Assembly: GCF_001982635.1 (NCBI RefSeq) | Contig: NZ_MKFI01000008.1 | Span: 362,035-426,034 of the forward strand | Source of the DNA: Bradyrhizobium mercantei | GTDB lineage: Bacteria; Pseudomonadota; Alphaproteobacteria; Rhizobiales; Xanthobacteraceae | Direction: 5' to 3' | Length of the DNA stretch: 64,000 nt | Shown: piece by piece, positions 24,738-33,465 of the stretch | Layout: every line of letters starts with the position of its first letter | Position numbering within the stretch: position 1 is the stretch's first letter | The notes under the pieces: model-generated | Database searches by the model: none | Told to the model about the DNA's origin: nothing | What the model saw: the letters and a program-made list of their open reading frames with translations, nothing else | Position numbers and translations under genes: made by a program

Positions 24738-26111
24738 ATGAACGCTGCTTCGCAGAACCACGCGGCACGGCTGCGTGAGATTTCCCGGCTGATTGACGAC
24801 CGGCCCGCCGAGCGCATCTTCGCGGTCGATCGCCGGATCTTCACCGATCCCGAGGTGTTCGACGCCGAGCTTCGGCATATTTTCGAGGCGACGTGGAATT
24901 TCATCGGCCTGGAATCGCAGGTCGCGCGGCCCAACGACTTCGTCACCACCCATATCGGCCGGCATCCGATCCTGGTGATGCGGAGTGCCGACGGCAAGGT
25001 CGGCGCGTTCCTCAACACCTGCCGGCATCGCGGCACGGTCGTCTGCCCGTTCAAGCAGGGCCGGCAGAAATTCCACGTCTGCCGCTATCACGGCTGGGCC
25101 TACGATTCGAGCGGCCGCAATATCTCGGTGACCGAGGAAGCGAGCGGGCAGTATCCGCCGTCGTTCTCCAACCAGAACCACGATCTGCTGCCGGTCGCGC
25201 GGCTCGGCGCGTATCGCGGCTTCCTGTTCGCGAGCCTCTCGGCCGACGTTCCGCCGCTGGAAGAGTTTCTCGGCGACACCCGCGCCTTCCTCGACCTCAT
25301 CATCGACCAGAGCGACAGCGGCGAGGTCGAGTTCGTGCCGGGCGCCAGCACCTATACGTTCGACGCCAACTGGAAGCTGCAGTTCGAGAACGGCCTCGAC
25401 TACTATCATTTCGCGACCACCCACAGCTCCTATGTCGATATCCTGAAGAAGCGCAATGCCACCGCCGGGCCGGACACCGGATTCACCGCGGAGCCGGAAG
25501 GCGAGCAGGAAGGGCAAGGCAGCTTCAGCTTCGACTATGGCCATGCCGTCAACTGGTCGATCAAGCGCACGCAGCTCTATGGCCGGCCGCTCGGCATGGA
25601 TCCGGCGCGCCTCGACGCCGTACGGCAACGGGTCGGCAGCACCCGCGCCAAGTGGATGCTCCGCCAGCGCAACCTCACGATCTTCCCAAATCTGCAGGTC
25701 ATCGACATCCTCTCGGCGCAGGTCCGGACCTGGCGGCCGCTGGCGCCCGACAAGACCGAGATGGTGTCGCATTGCCTCGCCCCGGTCGGCGAAAGCGCCG
25801 CGGCGCGCACGCTGCGGATTCGCAACTACGAAGACTTCTTCAACGCCTCGGGGCTCGCCAGCTCCGACGACAACGTCATGTATGAGTTCTGCCAGACCGG
25901 CTACGAGGCGACCACCGCCGCGCCCACCCAAGGCTATCTGCGCGGCGTCGCAGATGTCGGCCACGGCGACAGCGCGCATTCGCGCGAGCTCGGCATCACC
26001 GCGTCGGAATGGTCGTTCGGTCCTACAAGTTTTGGCGGCGAGACCAATTTCCACCCCGGATATCGCGAGTGGCGCAGGCTGTTGCAGCACGCCGCGGGGG
26101 AGACGGCGTGA
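24738..26111 (+). CDS. Aromatic-ring-hydroxylating dioxygenase, alpha subunit
   Basis: A 457-residue Rieske oxygenase large subunit that adds both atoms of O2 to an aromatic ring. The Rieske cluster ligands are Cys95, His97, Cys115 and His118. The mononuclear iron is held by His224, His229 and an Asp at 377/378, with the bridging Asp221 in DYYHFATTH. The length matches benzoate/anthranilate-type subunits. The beta subunit follows with a 1-bp overlap and a ferredoxin comes next; no reductase is in the locus. GGGAGG before ATG 24738 fixes the start. Confidence 0.94.
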   Translation: MNAASQNHAARLREISRLIDDRPAERIFAVDRRIFTDPEVFDAELRHIFEATWNFIGLESQVARPNDFVTTHIGRHPILVMRSADGKVGAFLNTCRHRGTVVCPFKQGRQKFHVCRYHGWAYDSSGRNISVTEEASGQYPPSFSNQNHDLLPVARLGAYRGFLFASLSADVPPLEEFLGDTRAFLDLIIDQSDSGEVEFVPGASTYTFDANWKLQFENGLDYYHFATTHSSYVDILKKRNATAGPDTGFTAEPEGEQEGQGSFSFDYGHAVNWSIKRTQLYGRPLGMDPARLDAVRQRVGSTRAKWMLRQRNLTIFPNLQVIDILSAQVRTWRPLAPDKTEMVSHCLAPVGESAAARTLRIRNYEDFFNASGLASSDDNVMYEFCQTGYEATTAAPTQGYLRGVADVGHGDSAHSRELGITASEWSFGPTSFGGETNFHPGYREWRRLLQHAAGETA

Positions 26112-26626
26112 TGACAGCCAACACAATCAAGCAAGCGGATGCCCACGCGGTCGCCGCCGCGATCATCTTCCGCGAAGCCCGCCTGCTCGACACCGGCGAA
26201 TGGGCCGATTGGGTCGCGATGTACAGCGAGGATGCCGTCTATTGGGTGCCGGCATGGCTCGACGAGTACACCACGACCAGCGATCCCGATACGCAGGTCT
26301 CGTTGCTCTACCACGATGCGCGGCGCGGGCTGGAGGAGCGGATCGCGCGCATCGAGTCGCGCAAATCGATCACCGCGCTGCCGCTGCCGCGCACCGTGCA
26401 TCAGATCTCGAACCTGGAGGCGACCGAGACCGGACCTGACCAGATCATCTGTCACTCGGTGTTCTCGGTCCATGTCTACGACCCACGCGTGGCCAGGGAG
26501 CATCTGCGTCACGGGCGCTATCAGCACACGCTGAGACGTGAAGGCGACACCTGGAAGATCGCGCGCAAGGTCATCACGCTGGTCAATGACCGGATTCCGA
26601 CCGTGCTCGATTTCTACAGCATTTGA
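26111..26626 (+). CDS. Aromatic-ring-hydroxylating dioxygenase, beta subunit
   Basis: A 171-residue small subunit with the SnoaL-like fold, which assembles with the alpha subunit (usually alpha3-beta3). Characteristic segments are FREARLLDTGEWADWVAMY near the start and YQHTLRREGDTWKIARK near the end. The start codon overlaps the alpha stop by one base (GTGATG), so GTG 26108 is an alternative. Translational coupling with alpha is expected. Confidence 0.93.
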   Translation: MTANTIKQADAHAVAAAIIFREARLLDTGEWADWVAMYSEDAVYWVPAWLDEYTTTSDPDTQVSLLYHDARRGLEERIARIESRKSITALPLPRTVHQISNLEATETGPDQIICHSVFSVHVYDPRVAREHLRHGRYQHTLRREGDTWKIARKVITLVNDRIPTVLDFYSI

Positions 26627-26634
26627 GAGGGCAC

Positions 26635-26958
26635 ATGGCGGATGAAGGAACCTGGCACGACGGTGCCGCACTGAGCGCACTGAACGAAGGCGAGCCGTAC
26701 GGCATCGAGATCGGCCGTCACCACATCGCGCTCTATCGCGTCGGCACTGAGTACTACGCCACGAGCAATATCTGCACGCACGCGGAGGCGCTGCTGTCCG
26801 ACGGCATGCTGGACGGCTGCGAGATCGAATGCCCGCTGCATATGGGCCGCTTCGACATCCGAACCGGCGAGGCGCTGACCAATCCGGTCGAGATCGACAT
26901 CCAGACCTATCCCGTGCGGGTCACAGGCGACAGGCTGGAAGTCTGCCTGCCTGCATAA
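26635..26958 (+). CDS. Rieske [2Fe-2S] ferredoxin of the dioxygenase
   Basis: A 107-residue electron carrier that should feed the dioxygenase. Cluster ligands are Cys47, His49, Cys66 and His69 (CTHAEALL... CPLHMGRFD). One more Cys (62) lies close to the cluster. It starts 8 bp after the beta subunit with a GAGAGGG ribosome site. Because no ferredoxin reductase follows, electrons must come from a reductase encoded elsewhere. Confidence 0.93.
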   Translation: MADEGTWHDGAALSALNEGEPYGIEIGRHHIALYRVGTEYYATSNICTHAEALLSDGMLDGCEIECPLHMGRFDIRTGEALTNPVEIDIQTYPVRVTGDRLEVCLPA

Positions 26959-26996
26959 AGCAACCATCAAATAATCAAAAATCGGGGGAAACAGGA

Positions 26997-28310
26997 ATGA
27001 CCGAAGTCGTGATGGACAAGGCGGCGATAACGACCGCCGATGCGGAGATCGAACGCACCACGATCCGCAAGGTCGCGCTGCGCCTGATGTGGTTCGTGAT
27101 GGCGATGTACTTCCTCGCCATTCTCGACCGCGGAAACATCTCCTTTGCCGCGCTGCAGATGAACAAGGAGCTCGGGCTCAATGCCGAGATGTTCGGCATC
27201 GCGGTCGGGATCATGTACTTCACCTATTCCATCTTCGAGATCCCGAGCAATCTCATCCTCAGCAAATACGGTGCGCGGGTCACGCTGACGCGGATCGCGA
27301 TCCTGTGGGGCATCGCCACGGTGCTGATGGCCTTCACCCAGGGGCCGCTGAGCCTCTATGCATTCCGCGGCTTCCTCGGGTTTGCCGAGTCCGGCCTGTT
27401 TCCCGGCGTGATGCTGCTGCTCAGCCTGTGGTTTCCGTTCAGCTATCGCGCCCGCTACAACGCGATGTTCAACTATGCGGTGCCGATCTCCTACATCTTC
27501 GCCTCGCTGATCTCCGGCGCGATCCTCGAGCTCAATGGAGTGTTCGGGATTTCGGGCTGGAAATGGCTGTTCATCCTCGAAGGCGTGCCGCCCATCATTC
27601 TCGGCATCGTCGGCATCTTCTACCTGACCGACCGCCCGCAGCAGGCGAGCTGGCTGTCGACGGCGCAGCGCAACTGGCTGACCGGCGCGCTCGAGCGCGA
27701 CGCCAAGGCAACCGGCGTGGTGCACGCCGAGGGCGTGCTCCGGACCATCACCAAGCCGATGGTGCTGCTGTTCGGCCTGTGCAATTTCGGCCTGTTCTGC
27801 GGGCTGGCGTCGCTGTTCCCCTGGCTGCCGCAGATCATCAAGTCGTTCGGCCTGCCGAACTCGCAGGTCGGCTTCGTGACCGCGATCCCGCCGGTCGCCG
27901 GCCTGATCGGCATGATCGCATTGTCGCGGCATTCCGATCATGTCGGCGAGCGCTTCTATTATGCGGCCACGACCTTCGTGATCGCAGCCGCAGGCTTTGC
28001 CATCGCCGCCTTTTCGACGTCGCCAGTCTGGATCATCATCGGATTCATGGTCGCCAATGTCGGCGTCTATGGTACGCAGGCGGTGTTCTGGACCATCCCG
28101 CAGTCCTACATGTCGCGGCAGAGCGCGCCGGGCGCGATCGGCCTGGTCAGCACGATCGGCAGCATCGGGGGTGCGACGATCCCGATCGTGATCGGACGCG
28201 CCAAGGACGCCTCGGGCAGTTTCACCATCGGATTCCTCGTGGTAACAGGCGTTCTCCTCCTCGCGGCGGTCATGGTCCTGATCGCCCGCTCTCAACTCGT
28301 GAAAGAATGA
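26997..28310 (+). CDS. MFS transporter, anion:cation symporter type
   Basis: A 437-residue 12-helix permease. YFLAILDRGNISFAALQMNKELGLN and ESGLFPGVMLLLSLWFP match the ACS family (phthalate, 4-hydroxyphenylacetate, tartrate). It lies 38 bp after the ferredoxin gene and is followed by MarR with a 4-bp overlap, so it probably imports the substrate of the dioxygenase. The CAGGA before ATG 26997 supports the start. It is a different family from the AAHS permease in the opposite operon, suggesting two related substrates. Confidence 0.92.
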   Translation: MTEVVMDKAAITTADAEIERTTIRKVALRLMWFVMAMYFLAILDRGNISFAALQMNKELGLNAEMFGIAVGIMYFTYSIFEIPSNLILSKYGARVTLTRIAILWGIATVLMAFTQGPLSLYAFRGFLGFAESGLFPGVMLLLSLWFPFSYRARYNAMFNYAVPISYIFASLISGAILELNGVFGISGWKWLFILEGVPPIILGIVGIFYLTDRPQQASWLSTAQRNWLTGALERDAKATGVVHAEGVLRTITKPMVLLFGLCNFGLFCGLASLFPWLPQIIKSFGLPNSQVGFVTAIPPVAGLIGMIALSRHSDHVGERFYYAATTFVIAAAGFAIAAFSTSPVWIIIGFMVANVGVYGTQAVFWTIPQSYMSRQSAPGAIGLVSTIGSIGGATIPIVIGRAKDASGSFTIGFLVVTGVLLLAAVMVLIARSQLVKE

Positions 28311-28900
28311 AAAGCCGGACTGCATCAAGCCGTACCAAGGCCCCTGCCCCGCGCCGCGCCCCCAAGGAGGACGCGCGCTCCGAACTGGTGATCGATTTCG
28401 AACGTTACGTGCCGACAGTGCTCTCGAGCCTGGTCGCAAAACTGCGCGCCAATGCCAATGCGTTCTTCCCGCAGGCCTACGGCGTGTCGCTCGCGGAATG
28501 GCGGGTGCTGTCCTTCCTCAGGGAGCACGAGCCCGCCAGCGCCTACGACATCTGGACCAACGCGCAGCTCGACAAGGCCGTCGTCAGCCGCGAGACAACG
28601 TCGCTGAAGAAGAAGGGACTGATCGAGCTGACGCCGGTCAGAGGCAGCGCCCGGAACCGGAGCGAGATCCGCCTGACGGCCCAGGGCGTCGCACTGCTCG
28701 ACCGCAGCCTCGACGAAATCCTGCGCCGGCACAGCAACCTCACGGCCGGCCTCGACGCCAAGGCGCTGGATGCCTTCTTCCGTGTCGTCGATCACATCGA
28801 GCGCCGCATTCCGCACATGGCGGATCAGTCCGAACTTGCCGCACCGGCCCATGCGCCGGTCAAACGCATCGCGAAGCGGCGACCGCCGAGGGACGCCTGA
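28307..28900 (+). CDS. MarR-family transcriptional regulator
   Basis: A 197-residue winged-helix regulator with the core at about residues 35-150 (VSLAEWRVLSFLREHEP, VVSRETTSLKKKGLIE, RLTAQGVALLDR). Basic, proline-rich tails lie at both ends (residues 1-25 and 175-197). It overlaps the MFS stop by 4 bp and closes the dioxygenase operon. Autoregulation through the palindrome at 24584 by an aromatic ligand is a reasonable inference. Confidence 0.92.
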   Translation: MKSRTASSRTKAPAPRRAPKEDARSELVIDFERYVPTVLSSLVAKLRANANAFFPQAYGVSLAEWRVLSFLREHEPASAYDIWTNAQLDKAVVSRETTSLKKKGLIELTPVRGSARNRSEIRLTAQGVALLDRSLDEILRRHSNLTAGLDAKALDAFFRVVDHIERRIPHMADQSELAAPAHAPVKRIAKRRPPRDA

Positions 28901-29047
28901 AAGCGGCAGGCCGCCAAGACGGCGAACGCGCAGATCGAAATACGAGTCACGTGGCGGTGAGTGCACGACGGAACCGGGCGCAATTTATGTTTCAGTAAGC
29001 AAGTTGCAGCTAGGATCGATCAGTGCGTTGCGTATGGGAGACTTCCA

Positions 29048-29329
29048 GTGATCGACTTTGACGAACTTCGTAGTATCGCCGCGGATGTTCGTATCTTCAT
29101 CGACGCATCGGAAGACAAGGGCGGTGCCCTCAAGGCCATCGTCGATGCCTATGACGTCGTTCTCGGCATCTTCCCGGCCGGCCCTGGCATGGATCTCCAC
29201 GTGGTCAAGGGCAACGAGGTCCTCAATCACATCGCGCAGACCCAGGCGTCATCGGGCTTCACCCACACCGCCATCGCATTCCAGACCCGCGAACAGGCTG
29301 TGGCGCTTGAGCAACTGATGGCGGCCTAA
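29048..29329 (+). CDS. Small conserved-looking hypothetical protein
   Basis: A 93-residue acidic, soluble protein starting at GTG 29048, with GGGAG 8 bp upstream. I do not recognise its family. The sequence is mixed alpha/beta with no signal peptide or membrane segment, and it lacks the Arg/Pro bias of shadow frames, which supports it as real. It stands alone, 147 bp after the MarR gene and 177 bp before the AraC gene. An ATG at 28961 would add 29 residues but has no ribosome site. Confidence 0.7.
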   Translation: MIDFDELRSIAADVRIFIDASEDKGGALKAIVDAYDVVLGIFPAGPGMDLHVVKGNEVLNHIAQTQASSGFTHTAIAFQTREQAVALEQLMAA

Positions 29330-29469
29330 CCACCGGGCGGCGCGCGTCCGGCGGCGCTGATCCGTCAACCGTGCTTCCCTTTTCCGCCTGCCGTGATCCG
29401 TACGCGTGCAGCGATCTCGCCACGCGAAACAAATCGGCCTACCCAATTGTCGCAGCTGAGCTAAATCAG

Positions 29470-29487
29470 TTGGTCTCGCCGGACCAA
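29470..29487. promoter_or_regulatory. Inverted repeat upstream of the AraC gene
   Basis: TTGGTC (29470-29475) and GACCAA (29482-29487) pair around a 6-nt spacer, 19 bp before the GTG start of the AraC-family gene. This is a possible operator or leader hairpin. Confidence 0.4.
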
Positions 29488-29506
29488 TCACGCTACAGTT
29501 GCGGGC

Positions 29507-30460
29507 GTGGGTCAGCACCTGACGGTCAACACCGGCGAACTTGACGGCTTCGAGGGACTCCACCAGGCCGTCAAGGGATCGCATGTCGAAGTCATGCAGC
29601 TTGAGCGCGGCAAGCTGCGCGGCACGTTGTCCCATGTCGGCATCGGCGATTTTTCGCTGAGCATCGGCGCCTTCAATGTCGGGGTCCGGACCCAGCGCAT
29701 CTCGACCGACCCCAAATTGATCATCGGAATGCTGCTGAATGCGACCGATCGCGTCACGCATTGGGCATTCGACATGCAGCCGGCCGACGTGCTGGTGATT
29801 CCGCCATCGGTCGAGCATGACGGGGTCTTTCACAAGGCCTCCTCCTACGCGGCGATTCGCTTCGACATGGCCGACCTGCCCGCCGTGTTCGGCGGCGAGC
29901 CGCGGCTCGCCGATGCCGAGACCTGGAACGCGAAGAACCATTATCGCGCCGACCCATCGATCGGCATGAGCGCCGCGGACCGGCTGCCGCAGATCGTCTC
30001 GCATCTCGCCCGGTATCCGGACGCGCTGTCGGACGCGTCGGCCGAATTCTGGAAGCGCGCGATCATCGACTGCGTGACGGCGACGGTCGTCACGTCGCTG
30101 CCGCCCGACGGCTCGAGCTATCTGCCGTCGGCGATGAAACTGGTGGGCCACGTCGAGGATTATCTGCGCGCAGCGGGCAGCCGCCCGGTCCATGTCTCGG
30201 AAATCTGCACCGAGCTACGGCTGTCGCGACGCAGCCTGCACCGCGCGTTCCACGAGGTGTTCGGCGTCGGCCCGGTGACGTTCCTGCGTTACAAGCGGCT
30301 CTGCACGGTCCGCTCGATCCTACGCGAAAGCACGCCGGACCAGACCACCGTCTCCAAGGTCGCGCTCGAACAGGGCTTCATCGAGCTCGGGCGCTTCTCG
30401 CAATATTACCGCGCGATGTTCGGAGAATACCCTTCGCAGACGCTCGGCTACACCGTTTGA
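29507..30460 (+). CDS. AraC-family transcriptional regulator
   Basis: A 317-residue regulator with a C-terminal double helix-turn-helix (from about residue 225: HVSEICTELRLSRRSLHRAF and DQTTVSKVALEQGFIELGRFSQYYRAMFGEYPSQTLG). The N-terminal about 200 residues form a sensor region in the manner of the AraC-binding-like (EutR/OruR) types. The start is GTG 29507; its ribosome site is weak, so a downstream start is possible. No co-directional target gene is adjacent. Confidence 0.88.
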   Translation: MGQHLTVNTGELDGFEGLHQAVKGSHVEVMQLERGKLRGTLSHVGIGDFSLSIGAFNVGVRTQRISTDPKLIIGMLLNATDRVTHWAFDMQPADVLVIPPSVEHDGVFHKASSYAAIRFDMADLPAVFGGEPRLADAETWNAKNHYRADPSIGMSAADRLPQIVSHLARYPDALSDASAEFWKRAIIDCVTATVVTSLPPDGSSYLPSAMKLVGHVEDYLRAAGSRPVHVSEICTELRLSRRSLHRAFHEVFGVGPVTFLRYKRLCTVRSILRESTPDQTTVSKVALEQGFIELGRFSQYYRAMFGEYPSQTLGYTV

Positions 30461-30489
30461 AGCGAAGCGGCCGCGGCGCTCGCACAAAC

Positions 30490-31356
30490 TCATTTCGCCC
30501 GCCCCGGATCGCCATTGCCAGACAACACCTGCGCAGCGCCGCCGACGCCGCGGCGGAAGGCTTCATCGAACGTGACGCCGCGGAACTGCCATTTGTAGTC
30601 CTTGCCCTGCCAGGCCATCTGCCATCGCGTCGCCCAGCCGAGATCATTGTCATCCCAGACCAGCCGTCCGATCAGCAGCGCCTGGCCGCCTTGCGGCGCG
30701 ATGATCGAGGTCAGCTTCGCCGGCGGCTGCTTCAACAGCTCGGACGCGGTGACGTTGGCGCTCGTCAGCGCGGATGCGGCCGGCAGCACGACGCGCATGC
30801 CGCGCTTGCCGGCCGCGGCCGCGAGCGCGTCGCGCTGCAAATCGGACTGCGTGCCGTCCGATGTGACGATGGTGTCCTTCGGACCGTGCTGCATCTCGAC
30901 GAAGACGCCGAGCACCGGGCGCTCCGACCGCCACGGCTCGAGACCGAGCTTGGCGAGAATGCCGTCGATCTTATTGTCGTCGAAGGCGACCGTGAGGTCG
31001 TAGGGCCGGTCGCGGGTACCCTGCTCGTCGTGATGCGGCTTGCCGGCATATTGATCGTGATAGTCGAAACTGCTGACGAACTCCTTGGCCTTCGATTTGT
31101 ATGCGGCAAGCCGGCGGTCGCTCGCCAGCGCGGGCTGACCGGAGACCTTGATCAGGACATCCTCCAGGCATGCAGCGAAGCCGATGATGCGGTTCGGCTC
31201 GCCCTGGCCGGTGACGACGGTCTGCGCACGGTAGAGGCTCTCGTCCGCCGCCATCGCACCATCACAACAGATCAACGCAGCCGCAAGCAGCGCGCGAACC
31301 ACGCCGCGTGCACGCATGGCAATCAGATTGTGCTTCCTCTCAAGCAAGGCAGCCAT
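30490..31356 (-). CDS. Exported DUF2066-like hypothetical protein
   Basis: A 288-residue protein with an N-terminal signal (GVVRALLAAALICCDGAMA) and a segment ADESLYRAQTVVTGQGEPNR...CLEDVLIKVSGQPALASD that resembles DUF2066 periplasmic proteins. No catalytic motif is apparent. Several starts are possible; ATG 31356 has GGAGG 5 bp upstream and is preferred over GTG 31362, while ATG 31317 would leave only the signal core. Function unknown. Confidence 0.8.
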   Translation of the reverse strand: MAALLERKHNLIAMRARGVVRALLAAALICCDGAMAADESLYRAQTVVTGQGEPNRIIGFAACLEDVLIKVSGQPALASDRRLAAYKSKAKEFVSSFDYHDQYAGKPHHDEQGTRDRPYDLTVAFDDNKIDGILAKLGLEPWRSERPVLGVFVEMQHGPKDTIVTSDGTQSDLQRDALAAAAGKRGMRVVLPAASALTSANVTASELLKQPPAKLTSIIAPQGGQALLIGRLVWDDNDLGWATRWQMAWQGKDYKWQFRGVTFDEAFRRGVGGAAQVLSGNGDPGRAK

Positions 31357-31555
31357 CGTCACCTCCGCTCGGTCACTTCATTGACGGCACAGATTGACGG
31401 TATTTCCCGGTAGCGCCAGCCTGTTCGGACATGGGCACCATTCCATCGGCCGCGCTGCGCGCTATGGCCACGCGCGGCAAGCCTGACATATGCTCGGCGC
31501 ATGTGCGGCGGCGCCGAGGGCGTTGCCCAAAACGAGAACACCGAGGAGACGTCCC

Positions 31556-32569
31556 GTGAAATGCTATGAGTTGCAAGGCCCCGGCGGCGTCGACGCGCTT
31601 GCGCTGGTCGACAAGCCGGTTCCGCAGGCCGGCCCCGGCGAAGTCCTGGTGCGGCTGAAGGCGGCGACGCTGAACTATCGCGACCTGCTCACGGTCAAGG
31701 GCGGTTACGGCTCGCGCCAGAAATTTCCGCTGGTACCGGTCTCCGACGGTGCCGGAATCGTCGAGTCGGTCGGCCCCGGAGTGAGAAGTTTCGCGCCCGG
31801 CGATCGCGTGATCGGCAGCTTCTTCGAAAGCTGGATCGGCGGCGAGCCGAGCGAGGCGCGGATGCGCGCGGCACTCGGCGGCAGCGTCGACGGCGTTCTG
31901 ACCGAGTACCGGGTGTTCCCGGCGCACGCGCTGGTGCGCACGCCGGACCATCTCAGCGACATCGAGGCCGCGGCACTGCCATGCGCCGGCCTCACGGCGT
32001 GGAGCGCGGTGGTCAAGCTCGGCGACCTCAAGCCGGGGCAGACGGTGCTGACCCAGGGCACCGGCGGCGTCTCGCTGTTCGCGCTGCAATTCGCCAAGAT
32101 GTGCGGCGCCCGCGTCATCGCGACCTCGTCCAGCGATGCCAAGATCGCGCGGCTGAAGCAGCTCGGCGCCGACGTCACGCTGAACTACAAGACCACGCCC
32201 GACTGGGGCAAGAAAGCACGCGAGCTGACCGGGCGCGGCGTCGATCTCGTCGTCGAGGTCGGCGGCGTCGGCACGCTGAACGAGTCGATCCGCGCGACGA
32301 AAATCGGCGGCACCATCGCCTTCATCGGCGTGCTCGCCGGCCCTGCCTCGTCCGACTCGCGGCTGCCGCTGATGGTGATGCAGCAGCAGCGGCTGCAAGG
32401 CGTCACCGTCGGCTCGATCGAGGACCTGCAGGCGCTGTGCGACGGCATCAGCGTGCACGGCGTCAAGCCCGTGATCGACAAGGTGTTCGCCTTCGACCAG
32501 GTCAAGGACGCGTTCGCCCACATGGCGAGCGGCGCGCATTTCGGCAAGGTCGCGATTGCGATCGGCTGA
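31556..32569 (+). CDS. Zinc-independent quinone reductase-type MDR oxidoreductase
   Basis: A 337-residue medium-chain reductase with a GroES-like N-terminal half and a Rossmann domain (VLTQGTGGVSLFALQFAK, about residues 163-180). It lacks the Cys/His cluster of zinc alcohol dehydrogenases. It should reduce quinones or enones with NADPH. The start is GTG 31556 preceded by GAGGAG. It is divergent from the DUF2066-like gene and convergent with the enoyl-CoA hydratase gene. Confidence 0.9.
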   Translation: MKCYELQGPGGVDALALVDKPVPQAGPGEVLVRLKAATLNYRDLLTVKGGYGSRQKFPLVPVSDGAGIVESVGPGVRSFAPGDRVIGSFFESWIGGEPSEARMRAALGGSVDGVLTEYRVFPAHALVRTPDHLSDIEAAALPCAGLTAWSAVVKLGDLKPGQTVLTQGTGGVSLFALQFAKMCGARVIATSSSDAKIARLKQLGADVTLNYKTTPDWGKKARELTGRGVDLVVEVGGVGTLNESIRATKIGGTIAFIGVLAGPASSDSRLPLMVMQQQRLQGVTVGSIEDLQALCDGISVHGVKPVIDKVFAFDQVKDAFAHMASGAHFGKVAIAIG

Positions 32570-32587
32570 CGTACACCACAGCAAGGC

Positions 32588-33361
32588 CTAGCGCCCCGTG
32601 AACTGGGCCTTGCGCTTCTCGACGAAGGCCTGCCGGCCTTCCTTCGCGTCGGCACTTTCGCGGATCACCTGCTGCAGCTCGATCTCGCGGCGGAACTGAT
32701 CGGCGTAGCTCGCATGCTCGCTCTCCTCGAGCAGCTGCCGCGTCGCGACCAGCGCGCGCGTCGGGCCATCGGCCAATCGGGCGGCGAGCGCCTTCGCCTC
32801 GTCGAGCAGCCTTGCATCGTCGACGACGTCGCGCACCAGCCCCCACTCCTTGGCCCGCTCGGCCGGCAGCGGCTCGTTCAGCAGCATCAGGTCGAGTGCG
32901 CGCTGGCGGCCGACCAGCCGCGGCAACAGCCAGGTCGAGCCGAGATCGGGCACCAGGCCGATCCGGCTGAACACCTGGATGAAGCTCGCCGAACGCGCGG
33001 CCAAAATCATATCGCCGGACATCGCGAGGCTGAAGCCGCCGCCGGCGGCAACGCCATTGACCGCCACCACGACCGGCATGCGGCATTCGCGCAAGGCCTG
33101 CATCGCCGGCCAGTAATGCCGCATCACGCCGGTGTAGATGTTGTCGCCGAGCGACTGGAACGCCTTGAGGTTCTGCCCGGAGCAGAAGCCGCGCCCCTCC
33201 CCGGTCAGCACCAGCGCGCGGATGCCGGGATCGTGGCTCATCTCGCCGACGGCCTGCGCAAGATCGCCGAGCAGGTCCGGCGTCATCGCGTTCAGGCTGG
33301 CGGGATCATTCAACGTCAGGATGCCGACCTTGCCGTCCCGTTCGCGCTTCACACCGCTCAT
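32588..33361 (-). CDS. Enoyl-CoA hydratase/isomerase (PaaG-like)
   Basis: A 257-residue crotonase-fold enzyme acting on acyl-CoA. The oxyanion-hole segments are GRGFCSGQNLKAF (about 57-69) and VNGVAAGGGFSLA (about 103-115). The LVPDLGSTWLLPRLVG segment resembles ring-1,2-epoxyphenylacetyl-CoA isomerases (PaaG) more than fatty-acid hydratases. No paa genes are nearby, so the physiological substrate is open. Confidence 0.88.
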   Translation of the reverse strand: MSGVKRERDGKVGILTLNDPASLNAMTPDLLGDLAQAVGEMSHDPGIRALVLTGEGRGFCSGQNLKAFQSLGDNIYTGVMRHYWPAMQALRECRMPVVVAVNGVAAGGGFSLAMSGDMILAARSASFIQVFSRIGLVPDLGSTWLLPRLVGRQRALDLMLLNEPLPAERAKEWGLVRDVVDDARLLDEAKALAARLADGPTRALVATRQLLEESEHASYADQFRREIELQQVIRESADAKEGRQAFVEKRKAQFTGR

Positions 33362-33465
33362 TTTCCGCTCCCTGAAATTGCTTCTTGTTGTTGCACTGAC
33401 AGTGCCCTGCTTGGCATGCTACGCCAACGTGACCCGCCCGCAACAAGAACAGCGAAAGCAACGCC

